Part shown: positions 8,405-17,821 of the stretch, piece by piece
Position numbering within the stretch: the first letter of the stretch is position 1
How the letters are laid out: the number at the start of each line of letters is the position of its first letter
Source of the DNA: WLMZ01 sp043753895
Lineage (GTDB): Bacteria > Actinomycetota > Acidimicrobiia > Acidimicrobiales > Ilumatobacteraceae
NCBI GenBank assembly: GCA_043753895.1
Contig: JAYUWK010000150.1
Coordinates: 1-64,000 of the forward strand
Direction: 5' to 3'
DNA: 64,000 bases
Program-made: the position numbers and the translations under genes
Notes under the pieces: generated by a model
Told to the model about the DNA's origin: nothing
The model's database searches: none
The model's input: the letters and a program-made list of their open reading frames with translations, nothing else

Positions 8405-9579
8405 TGATCACGTCGCTCAGCGACGACGAGTTCCGCCAACTGGCCCAGAGCTGGCTGGCCGAACACGTCGTCGGCGACTACTCCGATCTGAAGGGGCGGG
8501 GCGGGCCCGGCGAAGAGGAGGTCGGTTTCGACCTGCGCGTGGCGTGGGAGAAAGAACTCGGTGCCGCCGGCTGGATCGGACTTGGTTGGCCGGAGACCCA
8601 CGGTGGCCGGGGCGCAACAGTGAGCCAACAGATCATCTGGGCCGAGGAATACACCCGCGCCCAGGCTCCGGCACGCGTGAACCACATGGGCGAGAACCTG
8701 CTCGGCCCCACGCTCATCGAATACGGCACCATCGCCCAGTGCGATCGCTTTCTGCCCGGCATTCTCGATGGCTCCGAGCGTTGGTGCCAGGGTTACAGCG
8801 AGCCCAATGCCGGCAGCGATCTGGCCAACGTGCAGACCAAAGCAGTGCTCGACGAATCAGGCGATGCCGCCGAGTGGGTACTGAACGGGCAGAAGGTATG
8901 GACATCACTGGCCCACGTGAGCCATTGGTGCTTCGTGGTAGCGCGCACCGAGGCCGGATCGATCCGTCACAAGGGATTGTCGTTCCTGCTCGTGCCGATG
9001 GAACAACCCGGTGTCGAGACACGCATCATCGATCAGATCACTGGCGGAGGCGAATTCAACGAAACGTTCTTCACCGATGCGCGCACGCCTGCGGAGATGA
9101 TCGTGGGAGATCAGGGTGATGGCTGGCGCGTTGCGATGGGCCTGCTCGGGTTCGAACGCGGTATCTCCACCCTCGCCCAACAGGTGGGGTTCGAACGCGA
9201 ATTGCACAGCACCATCGAACTTGCCCGACGCTTCGGGCGCGAACACGATCCGGTGATCCGCCAGCGGCTGATGCGGGCACATACGGGCCTGCAGTTGCTG
9301 CGTTGGAACGCGCTGCGCTCGATGGGTGCTGGCGTCCCCGGCCCCGAGGCAAGCATCAGCAAACTGTTCTGGGGCACATGGCACCGCGACCTCGGCGAGT
9401 TGATGGTCGACATCATGGGAGCCGCTGGACTGGTCGGCGAAGCCACGCCGTACGAGTTGTCGCTCGAGCAGAAGCTGTTCCTCTTCACTCGCAGCGACAC
9501 CATCTACGGTGGCAGCAACGAGATCCAGCGCAACGTGCTCGGCGAGCGCGTGCTCGGCCTGCCCAAAGAACCATCCTGA
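8404..9579 (+). CDS. Acyl-CoA dehydrogenase
   Basis: Acyl-CoA dehydrogenase of 391 residues beginning MITSLSDDEFRQLAQ. Key segments are GYSEPNAGSDLANVQT, WVLNGQKVWTS, GFERGISTLA and TIYGGSNEIQRNVLGERVLGLP. The ATG at 8404 overlaps the SDR stop codon, so the much longer open frame upstream is not the start. It lies between two SDRs in the same operon, consistent with sequential dehydrogenation steps on one CoA ester. No heteromeric partner is adjacent. Confidence 0.92.
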   Translation: MITSLSDDEFRQLAQSWLAEHVVGDYSDLKGRGGPGEEEVGFDLRVAWEKELGAAGWIGLGWPETHGGRGATVSQQIIWAEEYTRAQAPARVNHMGENLLGPTLIEYGTIAQCDRFLPGILDGSERWCQGYSEPNAGSDLANVQTKAVLDESGDAAEWVLNGQKVWTSLAHVSHWCFVVARTEAGSIRHKGLSFLLVPMEQPGVETRIIDQITGGGEFNETFFTDARTPAEMIVGDQGDGWRVAMGLLGFERGISTLAQQVGFERELHSTIELARRFGREHDPVIRQRLMRAHTGLQLLRWNALRSMGAGVPGPEASISKLFWGTWHRDLGELMVDIMGAAGLVGEATPYELSLEQKLFLFTRSDTIYGGSNEIQRNVLGERVLGLPKEPS

Positions 9580-9597
9580 ACACCGATTGGAACCGCG

Positions 9598-10356
9598 ATG
9601 ACTGCTCCTGACTACGTCCCTGCGCACGGCCTGCTGGTGGGTAAGACCGTGTTGATCACCGCAGCTGCCGGCACCGGCATCGGTTTCGCGACGGCCAAGC
9701 GGTGCGTCGAGGAGGGCGCCACCGTGGTAATCAGCGACAAGCACGAGCGTCGCTGCGCCGAGTCGGCCGAGGAACTCGGGGTCGTCGGCATCCCCTGCGA
9801 TGTCACCGACGAGCACTCCGTGCAGGCACTCGTGACCGGCGCGGCAGAACATCTCGGTGGCATCGATGTGCTCATCAACAATGCCGGCATGGGTGGCACC
9901 GCCGAGTTGCACGAGATGACCGATGCGCAGTGGAGCATCGTGCTCGACGTCACCCTCAATGGTACGTTCCGGTGCATGCGCGCCGGGCTGAATCACATGT
10001 ATCCGCGCGGTAAGGGTGTGATCATCAACAACGCGTCGGTGCTCGGTTGGCGAGCGCAGTCAGGGCAGGCGCATTATGCCGCTGCGAAGGCCGGCGTAAT
10101 GGCGCTCACCCGGTGTGCTGCCATCGAGGCCGGCCAGCGCGGCGTGCGAATCAACGCAGTGGCCCCGAGCCTGGCAATGCATCCGTTCCTCGCCAAGGTC
10201 ACCAGCGACGAACTGCTCGACGAACTCACGCAGCGCGAGGCATTCGGGCGCTACGCCGAGCCGTGGGAGATCGCCAACGTGATGGTCTTCCTGGCCAGCG
10301 ACTACAGCAGCTACATGACCGGTGAAGTCGTGTCCGTCAGCTCGCAGCGGGCGTAA
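9598..10356 (+). CDS. Short-chain dehydrogenase/reductase
   Basis: SDR of 252 residues. The cofactor motif is the slightly unusual TAAAGTGIG; NNAG and HYAAAKAGV (catalytic Tyr/Lys) are intact, and the C-terminus has the usual FLASDYSSYMTGEVVSV. It follows the acyl-CoA dehydrogenase by 18 bases and precedes a P450 by 5, so it belongs to the operon starting at 7496. Likely role: oxidation of an alcohol or 3-hydroxyacyl intermediate; substrate not determinable. Confidence 0.9.
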   Translation: MTAPDYVPAHGLLVGKTVLITAAAGTGIGFATAKRCVEEGATVVISDKHERRCAESAEELGVVGIPCDVTDEHSVQALVTGAAEHLGGIDVLINNAGMGGTAELHEMTDAQWSIVLDVTLNGTFRCMRAGLNHMYPRGKGVIINNASVLGWRAQSGQAHYAAAKAGVMALTRCAAIEAGQRGVRINAVAPSLAMHPFLAKVTSDELLDELTQREAFGRYAEPWEIANVMVFLASDYSSYMTGEVVSVSSQRA

Positions 10357-10361
10357 CGAAC

Positions 10362-11555
10362 ATGGCCAGCACACCACGACAGCACGAACCATTGACAGAA
10401 GCCGTGCTCACCGAGGGCTTCTTCGCCGGTGAACTCGTGGACCAACCATGGGAGCACTTGGCGCAACTGCGCGCCGCTGGGCCTGTGTCGTGGAATGAAG
10501 CCGGCGGCTACTGGGTGGCGAGCCATCACCGCGAGGTGCAGCAGGCATCGGTGGATCCGTCGCGATTCTGCAGCGGTCAGGGCATCCTCACCTTCGAGAT
10601 CGGTCATACGTATCCGTCGCCACCGACCATGATGCATACCGATCCGCCCGATCACACGCGTTACCGCACACTCGTTGCACCCGCCTTTCGGCCCTCCGCG
10701 ATGAAGGCATTGCACCCACATCTGGTGGGCCACGCACAGCGCCTGCTCGACGCACTCTCACCCAGCGAAACGATCGACATCGTGCACGACTTCACCGTGC
10801 CATTTCCATTGTTGGTCATCTGCGAACTGCTCGGCGTGCCGGCCGACGAGTGGGAGAAGTTCTACCTGTGGAGCGAGGTCTCGGTGCCTGGCGCCTCGGA
10901 CCACACCGCAGAAGAACGCCTGGCGATTCAGGGCGAGATGATCGGCTATCTACTCGGCGTGGTCGCGCAGAAGAAACTGCATCCCGGAGACGACGTCTTT
11001 TCGTTGCTGGCTGCTGCGGGTCTGACCGATTTCGAGATCGCCATGTTCGCCGTGCAGTTGCTCACCGCTGGCAACGAAACCGTGCGTAACACGATGTCAT
11101 CGGGCATCATCGAGCTCGCCCGTCATCCTGAACATTGGCAGCGACTTCGAGCCGACCGCTCGCTCATCCCGCTGGCGGCCGAGGAAATGTTGCGCTGGTC
11201 GAGTTCGGTGATCTATTTCATGCGCACCGCAGTCGACGACACAGAACTTGGCGGTACCAACATCGCTGCGGGCGACCATGTGGTGCTGCTGTACGCCAGC
11301 GCCAACCGCGACGAAAGCGTGTTCGGCCCCACCGCAGCGCTGTTCGACATCGCCCGATCCCCCAACCCGCATGTGGCGTTTGGCTTCGGCGCTCACTATT
11401 GCATCGGTGCTGCCCTCGCCCGCCAAGAGATCGGCGTGGTGCTGAACGAGATGCTCGATTGCTACTCCAGTATCGAGCTCATCGGCGACGTACAGCGCAC
11501 GCGAAGCAGCATCATCGCCGGCGTGCAGAAAGCATCAGTGACCCTCACATCGTAA
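10362..11555 (+). CDS. Cytochrome P450
   Basis: Soluble bacterial P450, 397 residues. The heme loop FGFGAHYCIGAALAR places the thiolate at Cys347; the I-helix acid pair is AGNETVRN and the ExxR motif is EEMLR. It is the last gene of the operator-2 operon after SDR and dehydrogenase genes. It resembles the CYP125/CYP142 group that oxidises steroid or terpenoid side chains in mycobacteria, though more loosely than the P450 at 11599. No ferredoxin or reductase is encoded nearby. Confidence 0.93.
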   Translation: MASTPRQHEPLTEAVLTEGFFAGELVDQPWEHLAQLRAAGPVSWNEAGGYWVASHHREVQQASVDPSRFCSGQGILTFEIGHTYPSPPTMMHTDPPDHTRYRTLVAPAFRPSAMKALHPHLVGHAQRLLDALSPSETIDIVHDFTVPFPLLVICELLGVPADEWEKFYLWSEVSVPGASDHTAEERLAIQGEMIGYLLGVVAQKKLHPGDDVFSLLAAAGLTDFEIAMFAVQLLTAGNETVRNTMSSGIIELARHPEHWQRLRADRSLIPLAAEEMLRWSSSVIYFMRTAVDDTELGGTNIAAGDHVVLLYASANRDESVFGPTAALFDIARSPNPHVAFGFGAHYCIGAALARQEIGVVLNEMLDCYSSIELIGDVQRTRSSIIAGVQKASVTLTS

Positions 11556-11598
11556 GGGCGGCCGCCGAACCCGAGCCCGCGCCGTCCGAGCGCCAGCT

Positions 11599-12819
11599 TC
11601 AGGCCTTGGGGATCGCGCGAACCTGGAGATGCTTGATGCCGTTGATGAAGTTGGAACGCAGACGATCGGCCGGGGCCAACTGCTCGAAGTGATCGACCTG
11701 ACGGAGCAGCTCCTCGAACATGATGCGCATCTCGAGCCGGGCCAGGCTGACCCCGAGGCAGTGGTGCGGGCCACCGCCACCGAAGGCGAGATGCGGGTTC
11801 GGTGAGCGGGTGATGTCGAAGGTCAACGGGTTCTCGAAGACCGTCTCGTCACGGTTGGCCGACATGTAGTTGAGCATGACCGCCTCACCGGCTTTGATGG
11901 TGACGCCGTGCAGTTCGATGTCGTGTGTCGCCGTGCGGCGGAACTGCATGACGGGCGTCGCCCAGCGCAGGATCTCCTCGATCGCGCCATCGAGCAGCGC
12001 ATCGGGATCAGCCTGCAACTTGATCCACTGATCGGGGAACTCGAGGAACGCGTTCATGCCGTGCGCGAGCGCGTTGCGTGTGGTCTCGTTGCCCGCAACT
12101 GCGAGCAGCAAGATGAACAGGTCGAACTCATGCTCGCTGAGCTGCTGGTCACCCTCGGCAGACAACAACGTGGTGATGATGTCTTGGCGCGGCTCCATCT
12201 TGCGCGCAGCGGCGAGGTCGTTCGCATACATGTAGAGCTCGGTCATCGCCGTTTGGGCGAGTTCGGGCGTGCCGCCATATTCGGGATCCGAGTTGCCGAT
12301 CATCGTGTTCGACCACACGAATACCTTGTTGCGATCCTCGACGGGCAACCCCATCAACTCCGCAATGGCGACCAACGGTAGTTCCGCAGCGATCTCGGTG
12401 ACGAAGTCGAAGCTGTCCTTGGCCAACGCGTCAGCGATGATGGAGCGGGTGACGTCGCGGTAGTGACCATCCATCGACCGGATCACCTTCGGGGTGAATC
12501 CGCGAGCCACCAGAGTGCGCAGGCGGGTGTGCTCGGGCGGATCGAGGTCGATGATCATGCGCGCCATCTCGAGGTCGGGTCGATCCTCGACCATGATGGC
12601 GCCCTTGAGACCCGAGGAGAAGTTCTCCCACTGCCGATTGGCACGCACCACATCGGCGTGCCGGCTGATCACCCAATACCCGCCTTCTGGCTGGTCGGCT
12701 TCGGACTTCGGGTGCAGGTACACCGGTGCCTCGTGTCGAAGACGGGTGAACTGGTCATGCGGAATGCCATGCACGAACGAGTCGTGGCTTCCAATGTTGA
12801 TCTCTTCGGCGAGGCTCAT
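11599..12819 (-). CDS. CYP125-like cytochrome P450
   Basis: P450 of 406 residues. The heme loop is FGGGGPHHCLGVSLAR (Cys354), with LAVAGNETTRN in the I-helix and EEILRWATPV after ExxR. WATPV, the DPEY segment near residue 180 and the C-terminal FINGIKHLQV closely recall mycobacterial CYP125, the steroid C26/27 monooxygenase. The ATG at 12819, preceded by GGAGAA at good spacing, is chosen over a TTG at 12831. It follows the igr-like genes on the same strand after an 85-base gap with its own repeat, so it may have a separate promoter. In M. tuberculosis cyp125 sits at the other end of this operon. Confidence 0.88.
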   Translation of the reverse strand: MSLAEEINIGSHDSFVHGIPHDQFTRLRHEAPVYLHPKSEADQPEGGYWVISRHADVVRANRQWENFSSGLKGAIMVEDRPDLEMARMIIDLDPPEHTRLRTLVARGFTPKVIRSMDGHYRDVTRSIIADALAKDSFDFVTEIAAELPLVAIAELMGLPVEDRNKVFVWSNTMIGNSDPEYGGTPELAQTAMTELYMYANDLAAARKMEPRQDIITTLLSAEGDQQLSEHEFDLFILLLAVAGNETTRNALAHGMNAFLEFPDQWIKLQADPDALLDGAIEEILRWATPVMQFRRTATHDIELHGVTIKAGEAVMLNYMSANRDETVFENPLTFDITRSPNPHLAFGGGGPHHCLGVSLARLEMRIMFEELLRQVDHFEQLAPADRLRSNFINGIKHLQVRAIPKA

Positions 12820-12842
12820 CAGGTTCTCCAATGTGGTTCAGG

Positions 12843-12866
12843 ACAGTGTTACAGACAGTGTGTTAC
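12843..12866. promoter_or_regulatory. Imperfect direct repeat upstream of the CYP125-like gene
   Basis: Two copies of ACAGTG(TG)TTAC (12843-12852 and 12855-12866), read on the minus strand as GTAACAC(AC)TGT twice, lie 24-47 bases before the P450 start. The spacing suits an activator site or tandem half-sites. It is unrelated to the TCTGACG palindrome. Function is inference. Confidence 0.4.
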
Positions 12867-12904
12867 GAAGCGGGCAGCGGGGCGCGGCGCGGCACAGCAG
12901 CGAT

Positions 12905-14089
12905 CTATCGATCCGCGCTGAGAATGAGGCCACTGGTGGGCACACCGGTGCCCGCAGTGACCAAGACGTTGTGCACGTTGTCGACCGGGTTGACTGAGGT
13001 ACCCCGGATCTGGCGGACACCCTCGGCAATGCCGTTCATGCCATGGATGTAGGCCTCACCGAGTTGGCCACCGTGGGTATTGATGGGCAGCCGGCCGCCG
13101 AGTTCGATGGCACCGTCGCGTATGAAATCCTTCGCCTCGCCACGTCCGCAGAAGCCGAATTCCTCGAGCTGCATCAGCACGTATGGAGTGAAGTGGTCGT
13201 ACAGAATTGCCGTCTGGATGTCGGCAGGGGTAAGCCCCGAGCCCTCCCACAGTTGGCGGGCGACAGCGCCCATCTCGGGCAGTTGCGCGATGTCATCGCG
13301 GTAGAAGCTCGTCATCAGGTGCTGATCGACGCCGGCCCCTTGCGCCACTGACGCAATGATGGCCGGAGTGGCGGCGAGATCGCGGGCACGCTCGACGCTG
13401 GTGACCACCAACGCCTGACCACCATCGGTCTCCTGGCAGCAGTCGAGTAGGTGCAGCGGCTCGGCGATCCATCGACTGGCCTGATGCTGTTCGAGCGTGA
13501 TCGGTTCGTTGTAGAACCACGCCTTGGGGTTCGTGGCCGCATGCTTGCGATCGGCCACGGCAACCCGGCCGAAGTCCTCGCTGGTGGCGCCGTATTCGTG
13601 CATGTAGCGGCGGGCCACCATCGCCACCCACGCGGCCGGGGTCAGTAGGCCCTGGGGGGCATACCAACTGAATTGAGCCCGTTCGGCTGTTGGCGCTGGA
13701 TCGATGTCCTGCACTCCGGCTCCGAACCGGCGACCGGACCGCTCGTTGAACGCGCGATAGCAGACGACGACGTCAGCAGCGCCGGAGGCAACCGCCATTG
13801 CGGCCTGGTGCACCGTGGCACACGCTGCCCCGCCGCCGTAGTGCACACGACCGAAGAAAGTGAGCTCGTTCATACCCGTGTGCCGGGCAATCTCGATCTC
13901 GGGGTTGTTCTCGGGGCCGAAGCAGGCAAAGCCGTCGACCTCGCTGGGCGCGATACCGGCGTCGTCGAGGGCGGCGACAACTGCCTCGCATGCCAAGCTC
14001 ATCTCGCTGCGACCCGAATCCTTCGAGAACTCGGTGGCCCCGATACCGACGATCGCCGATGTGCCGCCGAGTCGATTCGAGCGGCTCAT
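12905..14089 (-). CDS. ltp2: Ltp2-like thiolase-fold retro-aldolase
   Basis: SCP-x/thiolase-fold protein of 394 residues lacking a fused sterol-carrier domain. In Actinobacteria Ltp2 cleaves the C17-C20 bond in the last step of steroid side-chain removal, in complex with the DUF35 domain of ChsH2. Visible are the N-terminal AIVGIGATEFSK, GGGAACATVHQA in the nucleophile-loop region, YDHFTPYVL and the NTHGGQLGEAYIHGMNG motif. It is last in a chain of genes with overlapping start/stop codons (ATGA at 14086-14089). The symbol rests on fold plus identical gene order to the mycobacterial igr operon. Confidence 0.82.
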   Translation of the reverse strand: MSRSNRLGGTSAIVGIGATEFSKDSGRSEMSLACEAVVAALDDAGIAPSEVDGFACFGPENNPEIEIARHTGMNELTFFGRVHYGGGAACATVHQAAMAVASGAADVVVCYRAFNERSGRRFGAGVQDIDPAPTAERAQFSWYAPQGLLTPAAWVAMVARRYMHEYGATSEDFGRVAVADRKHAATNPKAWFYNEPITLEQHQASRWIAEPLHLLDCCQETDGGQALVVTSVERARDLAATPAIIASVAQGAGVDQHLMTSFYRDDIAQLPEMGAVARQLWEGSGLTPADIQTAILYDHFTPYVLMQLEEFGFCGRGEAKDFIRDGAIELGGRLPINTHGGQLGEAYIHGMNGIAEGVRQIRGTSVNPVDNVHNVLVTAGTGVPTSGLILSADR

Positions 14090-14511
14090 GAGGCAGCGAC
14101 CGAGGAGGAGCTGGCAAGCGCCACCGTGACCGTGCCCGTGACGTGGTTACCCAAGCCGTTTGCACCGACGACAGCGATCTCGACCACGCCGGCGTCTTTG
14201 CTGCTGATGGTGCCAGTGAGCGTCATTGTGTCGCCGGGATAGTTGGGCGCGCCCAAGCGAATGGCGACTTTCTTGATGACCGCATCGGGTCCGGCCCAAT
14301 CGGTGACGTATCGCCCGATCAGCCCGTTCGTCGTGAGGATGTTCATGAAGATGTCCTTCGAGCCCTTGTCGTTGGCGAGGCCCGGATCGTGATGCACATC
14401 TTGGAAATCGCGACTGGCAAGCGCCGTGGCCACGATGAGGCTGCGCGTCAACGGCACCGGCAGCAGCGGCAGTTCGTCGCCCACGTTGACCTCGGCATAG
14501 GTGCGTGACAT
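14086..14511 (-). CDS. chsH1: ChsH1-like MaoC enoyl-CoA hydratase subunit
   Basis: Single hot-dog-fold MaoC-like protein of 141 residues. The hydratase signature is in ALASRDFQDVHHDPGLAND (Asp and His pair near residues 37-42). In mycobacteria ChsH1 pairs with the MaoC domain of ChsH2 to hydrate a steroid enoyl-CoA with a three-carbon side chain. The ATG at 14511 overlaps the stop of the dehydrogenase before it and its own stop overlaps the Ltp2 start, so all are translationally coupled. A longer frame upstream lies inside the dehydrogenase gene and is rejected. Confidence 0.82.
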   Translation of the reverse strand: MSRTYAEVNVGDELPLLPVPLTRSLIVATALASRDFQDVHHDPGLANDKGSKDIFMNILTTNGLIGRYVTDWAGPDAVIKKVAIRLGAPNYPGDTMTLTGTISSKDAGVVEIAVVGANGLGNHVTGTVTVALASSSSVAAS

Positions 14512-15635
14512 CAACGTCCCTCCTTCGCAATCAGTTCGCCGAGGCGGGCCAGCTGTGCGCTGCCGGCACCCAGCGTGGTCTCGTTCTGCACTCCCCACAG
14601 GAAGTACCGGTGGATGGGATATTCGACGTCGGACCCCATGCCACCGTGCAGGTGCTGGCAGAGGTGCACGATCTTCTGGCCGCCTTCGCTGGCCCAGTAC
14701 TTGGCGATGAGCACCTCCTGCCTCGATGGCAGTCCGTGCATGAGCCGCCACGCCGCCTGCAGCATGGTGACGCGCATCGGCTCGGTGAGGATAAAGGCAT
14801 CAGCTGCCTGGTGGCTCACGGCCTGGAACGTGCTGAGTGGCTTGCCGAATTGCGTGCGGCCACTTGTGTAGGTAGCGGTTTGCTCGATCGCCGCACCGCA
14901 CACTCCGAGCTGCAGGGCGCACAGGCCGACGAGTGCCCGCTCGAGCATGAAGTGCAACTGCTCGTCGCCGTCGCCCGAGTCGCCGCCGAGGCGTTCGTCA
15001 GCCGACACCACGGTGTTGATCACCAGGTGGGCGTGCGGCTGGTGGCTCGTTGCCTTCACGGGCTCGACCTGAACACCGGCATCGGCGGGATCAACCAAGA
15101 ACACACCGATGCGTCCGTCATCTTGGCGAGCCGGCACCAGCACACGACTGGCAAACTGCGCGGCTGGCACGGTGGGCTTCACACCCTGGAGATGCCAACC
15201 ATGTTCGCCGCGGATGGCGGTGACACTGGGACGCAGGGCATCGTCGGCGCCGCGTTCGTTGAGTGCAGCGCTGAGCACCACGCCACCCGAGCACACACTG
15301 GGGAGCCATGCACTGCGCTGCACCGGAGTTCCGAACTCGGCTATCGGCAGCGCACCGAGCACGATTGCTGCCCACAACGGCACCGGAGCAACGCGGCGGC
15401 CCTGCTGTTCGAGCAGGAGACAGAGTTCGACGAGGCCGAGCCCACTTCCGCCAACGTCTTCGGGCAGGCACAGGCCGAGCAGGTTTGCGTTCGCGAGTTC
15501 GCGCCACAGTTCGCGGTCAAAACCATCACCGGCACGTTCGACATGCTTCACGCGCTCGACGCTGGCGTGACCTTCGAAGATCTGGCGGGCGAGATCGTTG
15601 ACCACATTTTGTTCGTCGCTGAGATCGAAGTTCAT
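14511..15635 (-). CDS. chsE1: ChsE1/FadE28-like acyl-CoA dehydrogenase subunit
   Basis: Acyl-CoA dehydrogenase-fold protein of 374 residues with a diverged substrate/flavin middle region: the usual YSEPxAGSD segment is replaced by NERGADDALRPS, while GRTQFGKPLSTFQAVSH and the C-terminal QHLHGGMGSDVEYPIHRYF are kept. This is the pattern of the weaker half of alpha2beta2 dehydrogenases such as mycobacterial FadE28-FadE29, which oxidise a three-carbon steroid side-chain CoA ester. It lies between ChsH2-like and ChsH1-like genes with overlapping codons on both sides. Confidence 0.8.
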   Translation of the reverse strand: MNFDLSDEQNVVNDLARQIFEGHASVERVKHVERAGDGFDRELWRELANANLLGLCLPEDVGGSGLGLVELCLLLEQQGRRVAPVPLWAAIVLGALPIAEFGTPVQRSAWLPSVCSGGVVLSAALNERGADDALRPSVTAIRGEHGWHLQGVKPTVPAAQFASRVLVPARQDDGRIGVFLVDPADAGVQVEPVKATSHQPHAHLVINTVVSADERLGGDSGDGDEQLHFMLERALVGLCALQLGVCGAAIEQTATYTSGRTQFGKPLSTFQAVSHQAADAFILTEPMRVTMLQAAWRLMHGLPSRQEVLIAKYWASEGGQKIVHLCQHLHGGMGSDVEYPIHRYFLWGVQNETTLGAGSAQLARLGELIAKEGR

Positions 15636-16600
15636 GAGTTCACCACCTTGAAGAACGGCAACGACAGCGCGTCGTCGCAGTGCTGGACGACGAGTTGCAC
15701 GGCTGCACCGATCTGAAGTTGTTCGGGGGTGGTGTCAACGGTGTTGGCCACCACGCGAATGCCCTCGGGCAGGTCGACGAGCACCACTTGATTGGGGTAC
15801 TCGATGCTGGGGATCTGCGGGTAGTGCACGACCACGAAGCTGTGGATCGTTCCGCTTCCCGACGCCTCGATGGTCTCCCACTCGAGCGAATGACAGTTGC
15901 GACACATGGGTCCGGCCGGATGGCGCAAGGTTGCACAGTCGACGCAGCGCTGAATCAGGAGCTTGCCCTGTTGGAGACCTTCGAACCAGAACGCGATGTC
16001 GTGTGTCACCGACGGCCGGGGGCGCAATGCACGCGTAGCAGGCGGCGCAGCTTTCTTCGCGGCCGGCCGGAACTTGAGGATGCGGAACAGCATCGAGCCG
16101 ACACGCTCGCCAGCGGCATCGAAGTAGTCCTGACGAGTCGTGATGAAATGGCCGGTGCCGAGGCCGGTTGTCTTTTCCTCGGACACCGCGTCGATGACGG
16201 TGCGCATGGTGAGCCGGTCGCCGGGACGCAGGTAACGGTCGTAGCTCTGCTCGCAATTCGTAGCCACCACCGAGGTGAACCCCTTCGACTCGACCAGCTT
16301 GGTGAGCTGCGCGTACGGATTGGTGTCGCTCTCGTCGCGGGCCTCACCGAAGGGACGCATCACCCATGCCTGCAACATCGTGGGTGGGGCAACGAGGCCG
16401 CCGTGCACTGAGGCGTCGGCCGCGGCCTGATCGAGATAAACCGGGTTGGTATCGCCCATCGCCTCGCACCAGTGACGCACCATCGCCACGTTCACTTCAT
16501 CGGGCGCCACCGCCCGCACGCCGATCTCGAGGCCCACAAAGGTCTGGATTTGCTCGAAGTAGGCCACGCTCTCGGATTGCACGGCATCGGTTGCGTTCAT
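15632..16600 (-). CDS. chsH2: ChsH2-like MaoC-DUF35 fusion
   Basis: Two-domain protein of about 322 residues. Residues about 20-190 form a MaoC-like hot-dog domain; the C-terminal 130 form a DUF35 domain with a zinc ribbon (CVDCATLRHPAGPMCRNC) and OB fold ending in QHCDDALSLPFFKV. That architecture is diagnostic of ChsH2, which supplies half of the hydratase active site with ChsH1 and docks Ltp2 through DUF35. The ATG at 16600, after a GGGAG site, overlaps the upstream stop; nine in-frame upstream residues are probably untranslated. Confidence 0.85.
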   Translation of the reverse strand: MNATDAVQSESVAYFEQIQTFVGLEIGVRAVAPDEVNVAMVRHWCEAMGDTNPVYLDQAAADASVHGGLVAPPTMLQAWVMRPFGEARDESDTNPYAQLTKLVESKGFTSVVATNCEQSYDRYLRPGDRLTMRTVIDAVSEEKTTGLGTGHFITTRQDYFDAAGERVGSMLFRILKFRPAAKKAAPPATRALRPRPSVTHDIAFWFEGLQQGKLLIQRCVDCATLRHPAGPMCRNCHSLEWETIEASGSGTIHSFVVVHYPQIPSIEYPNQVVLVDLPEGIRVVANTVDTTPEQLQIGAAVQLVVQHCDDALSLPFFKVVNS

Positions 16601-17817
16601 CGTCCACTCCCTCGGGTTTCGCGCCACGGTAGATCACGGTCGGTTGCCGGCTCGCGCGGCAGACCCAACGCCCGCTCGCCGATCACATTGCCCTGGATCT
16701 CGTCGGTGCCGCCGCCGAGACGAACCGCATATTGACCGCAGAACGTCTGCTGCCACAGGCCGTCATCGAGCGCCGACTCGCCCCACAACACACCGTTGGC
16801 ACCCTGGATACTGAGCGCCAGCGCAGTCGTAGCGGCCCAGTGCCGGGCGTAGAACAACTTCATCGTGCTGGCCACCACACCGGGCATCTCACCTCGACTG
16901 ATCGAGGTACGCAGGCGGTACCCCATGTACTGCAACACCGCCGCACGCGAATGCGCCTTGGCGATGCCCTGACGCACGATGGGGTCATCAGTGCGGCCGA
17001 ACGAACGAGCCATCTCGATGAGTTCCTGGATGCTCCACGAGGTGTTGCCCCCGCCGATGAGCGCACGCTCGTTCGAGAGCGTCGTGTGGGCGATCTTCCA
17101 ACCGGCATTGACCTCACCCACGACGTTTGCCGTAGGGATCCGAACGTCGGTCAGGAAGACCTCGTTGAAGTGCGCCACGCCGGTGATCTGGCGAAGTGGT
17201 CGCACCTCGATACCGGGGGAACGCATGTCGAGGATGAAGTACGTGATACCTGCGTGCTTGGGCGCATCGGGATCGGTGCGGGCGAGCAGGATCGCGTACA
17301 CACTGTGCTGTGCACCAGAGGTCCACACCTTCTGGCCGTTGATCACCCATTCGTCGCCGTCGAGCACTGCGCGAGTGCCAACGTTCGCCAGATCGCTGCC
17401 GGCCTCTGGTTCGCTGAAGAGTTGGCACCAGATGTCGTCACCGCGCAACATCGCGTCGAGATGACCGCGCTGAGCATCGGTGCCGTGCATCATCAGCGTG
17501 GGTGCCACCATGCCGTGCGCCACTGCGAACGCACCCGTGGCCACATCGAATTTGTTCTGCTCCTCGGCGAAGATGGCGGCTTGCCACGGCGTGCCGCCGC
17601 GACCGCCGAAACGTTTCGGCCACGTGAGCCCTGCCCAGCCACCGTCGTACAGCACCCGCTGCCACTGCTGGCAGGCACGAGCGTGCGTATCTTGCTCGAC
17701 GTCGGTAGATGCCTGCCGGTGCCGCTTGGTGGCATCGCGTCGGGCGGCGTTCTGCTCGAGCCATCCGCGCGCCTCGGCGCGAAATACTGCCTCTTCGGAT
17801 GAATCGCCGATGTCCAT
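16597..17817 (-). CDS. chsE2: ChsE2/FadE29-like acyl-CoA dehydrogenase subunit
   Basis: Acyl-CoA dehydrogenase of 406 residues with all canonical segments: FSEPEAGSDLANVGT, VINGQKVWTSGA, LSNERALIGGG and a C-terminal VRLGGGTDEIQGNVIGERALGLP. It is the well-conserved partner expected to bind flavin and carry catalysis in a FadE28-FadE29-type heterotetramer. The ATG at 17817 is four bases after the stop of the upstream LLM gene; a longer frame to 18135 lies inside that gene. First core member of the igr-like cluster. Confidence 0.84.
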   Translation of the reverse strand: MDIGDSSEEAVFRAEARGWLEQNAARRDATKRHRQASTDVEQDTHARACQQWQRVLYDGGWAGLTWPKRFGGRGGTPWQAAIFAEEQNKFDVATGAFAVAHGMVAPTLMMHGTDAQRGHLDAMLRGDDIWCQLFSEPEAGSDLANVGTRAVLDGDEWVINGQKVWTSGAQHSVYAILLARTDPDAPKHAGITYFILDMRSPGIEVRPLRQITGVAHFNEVFLTDVRIPTANVVGEVNAGWKIAHTTLSNERALIGGGNTSWSIQELIEMARSFGRTDDPIVRQGIAKAHSRAAVLQYMGYRLRTSISRGEMPGVVASTMKLFYARHWAATTALALSIQGANGVLWGESALDDGLWQQTFCGQYAVRLGGGTDEIQGNVIGERALGLPREPATDRDLPWRETRGSGR

Positions 17818-17821
17818 GGGG

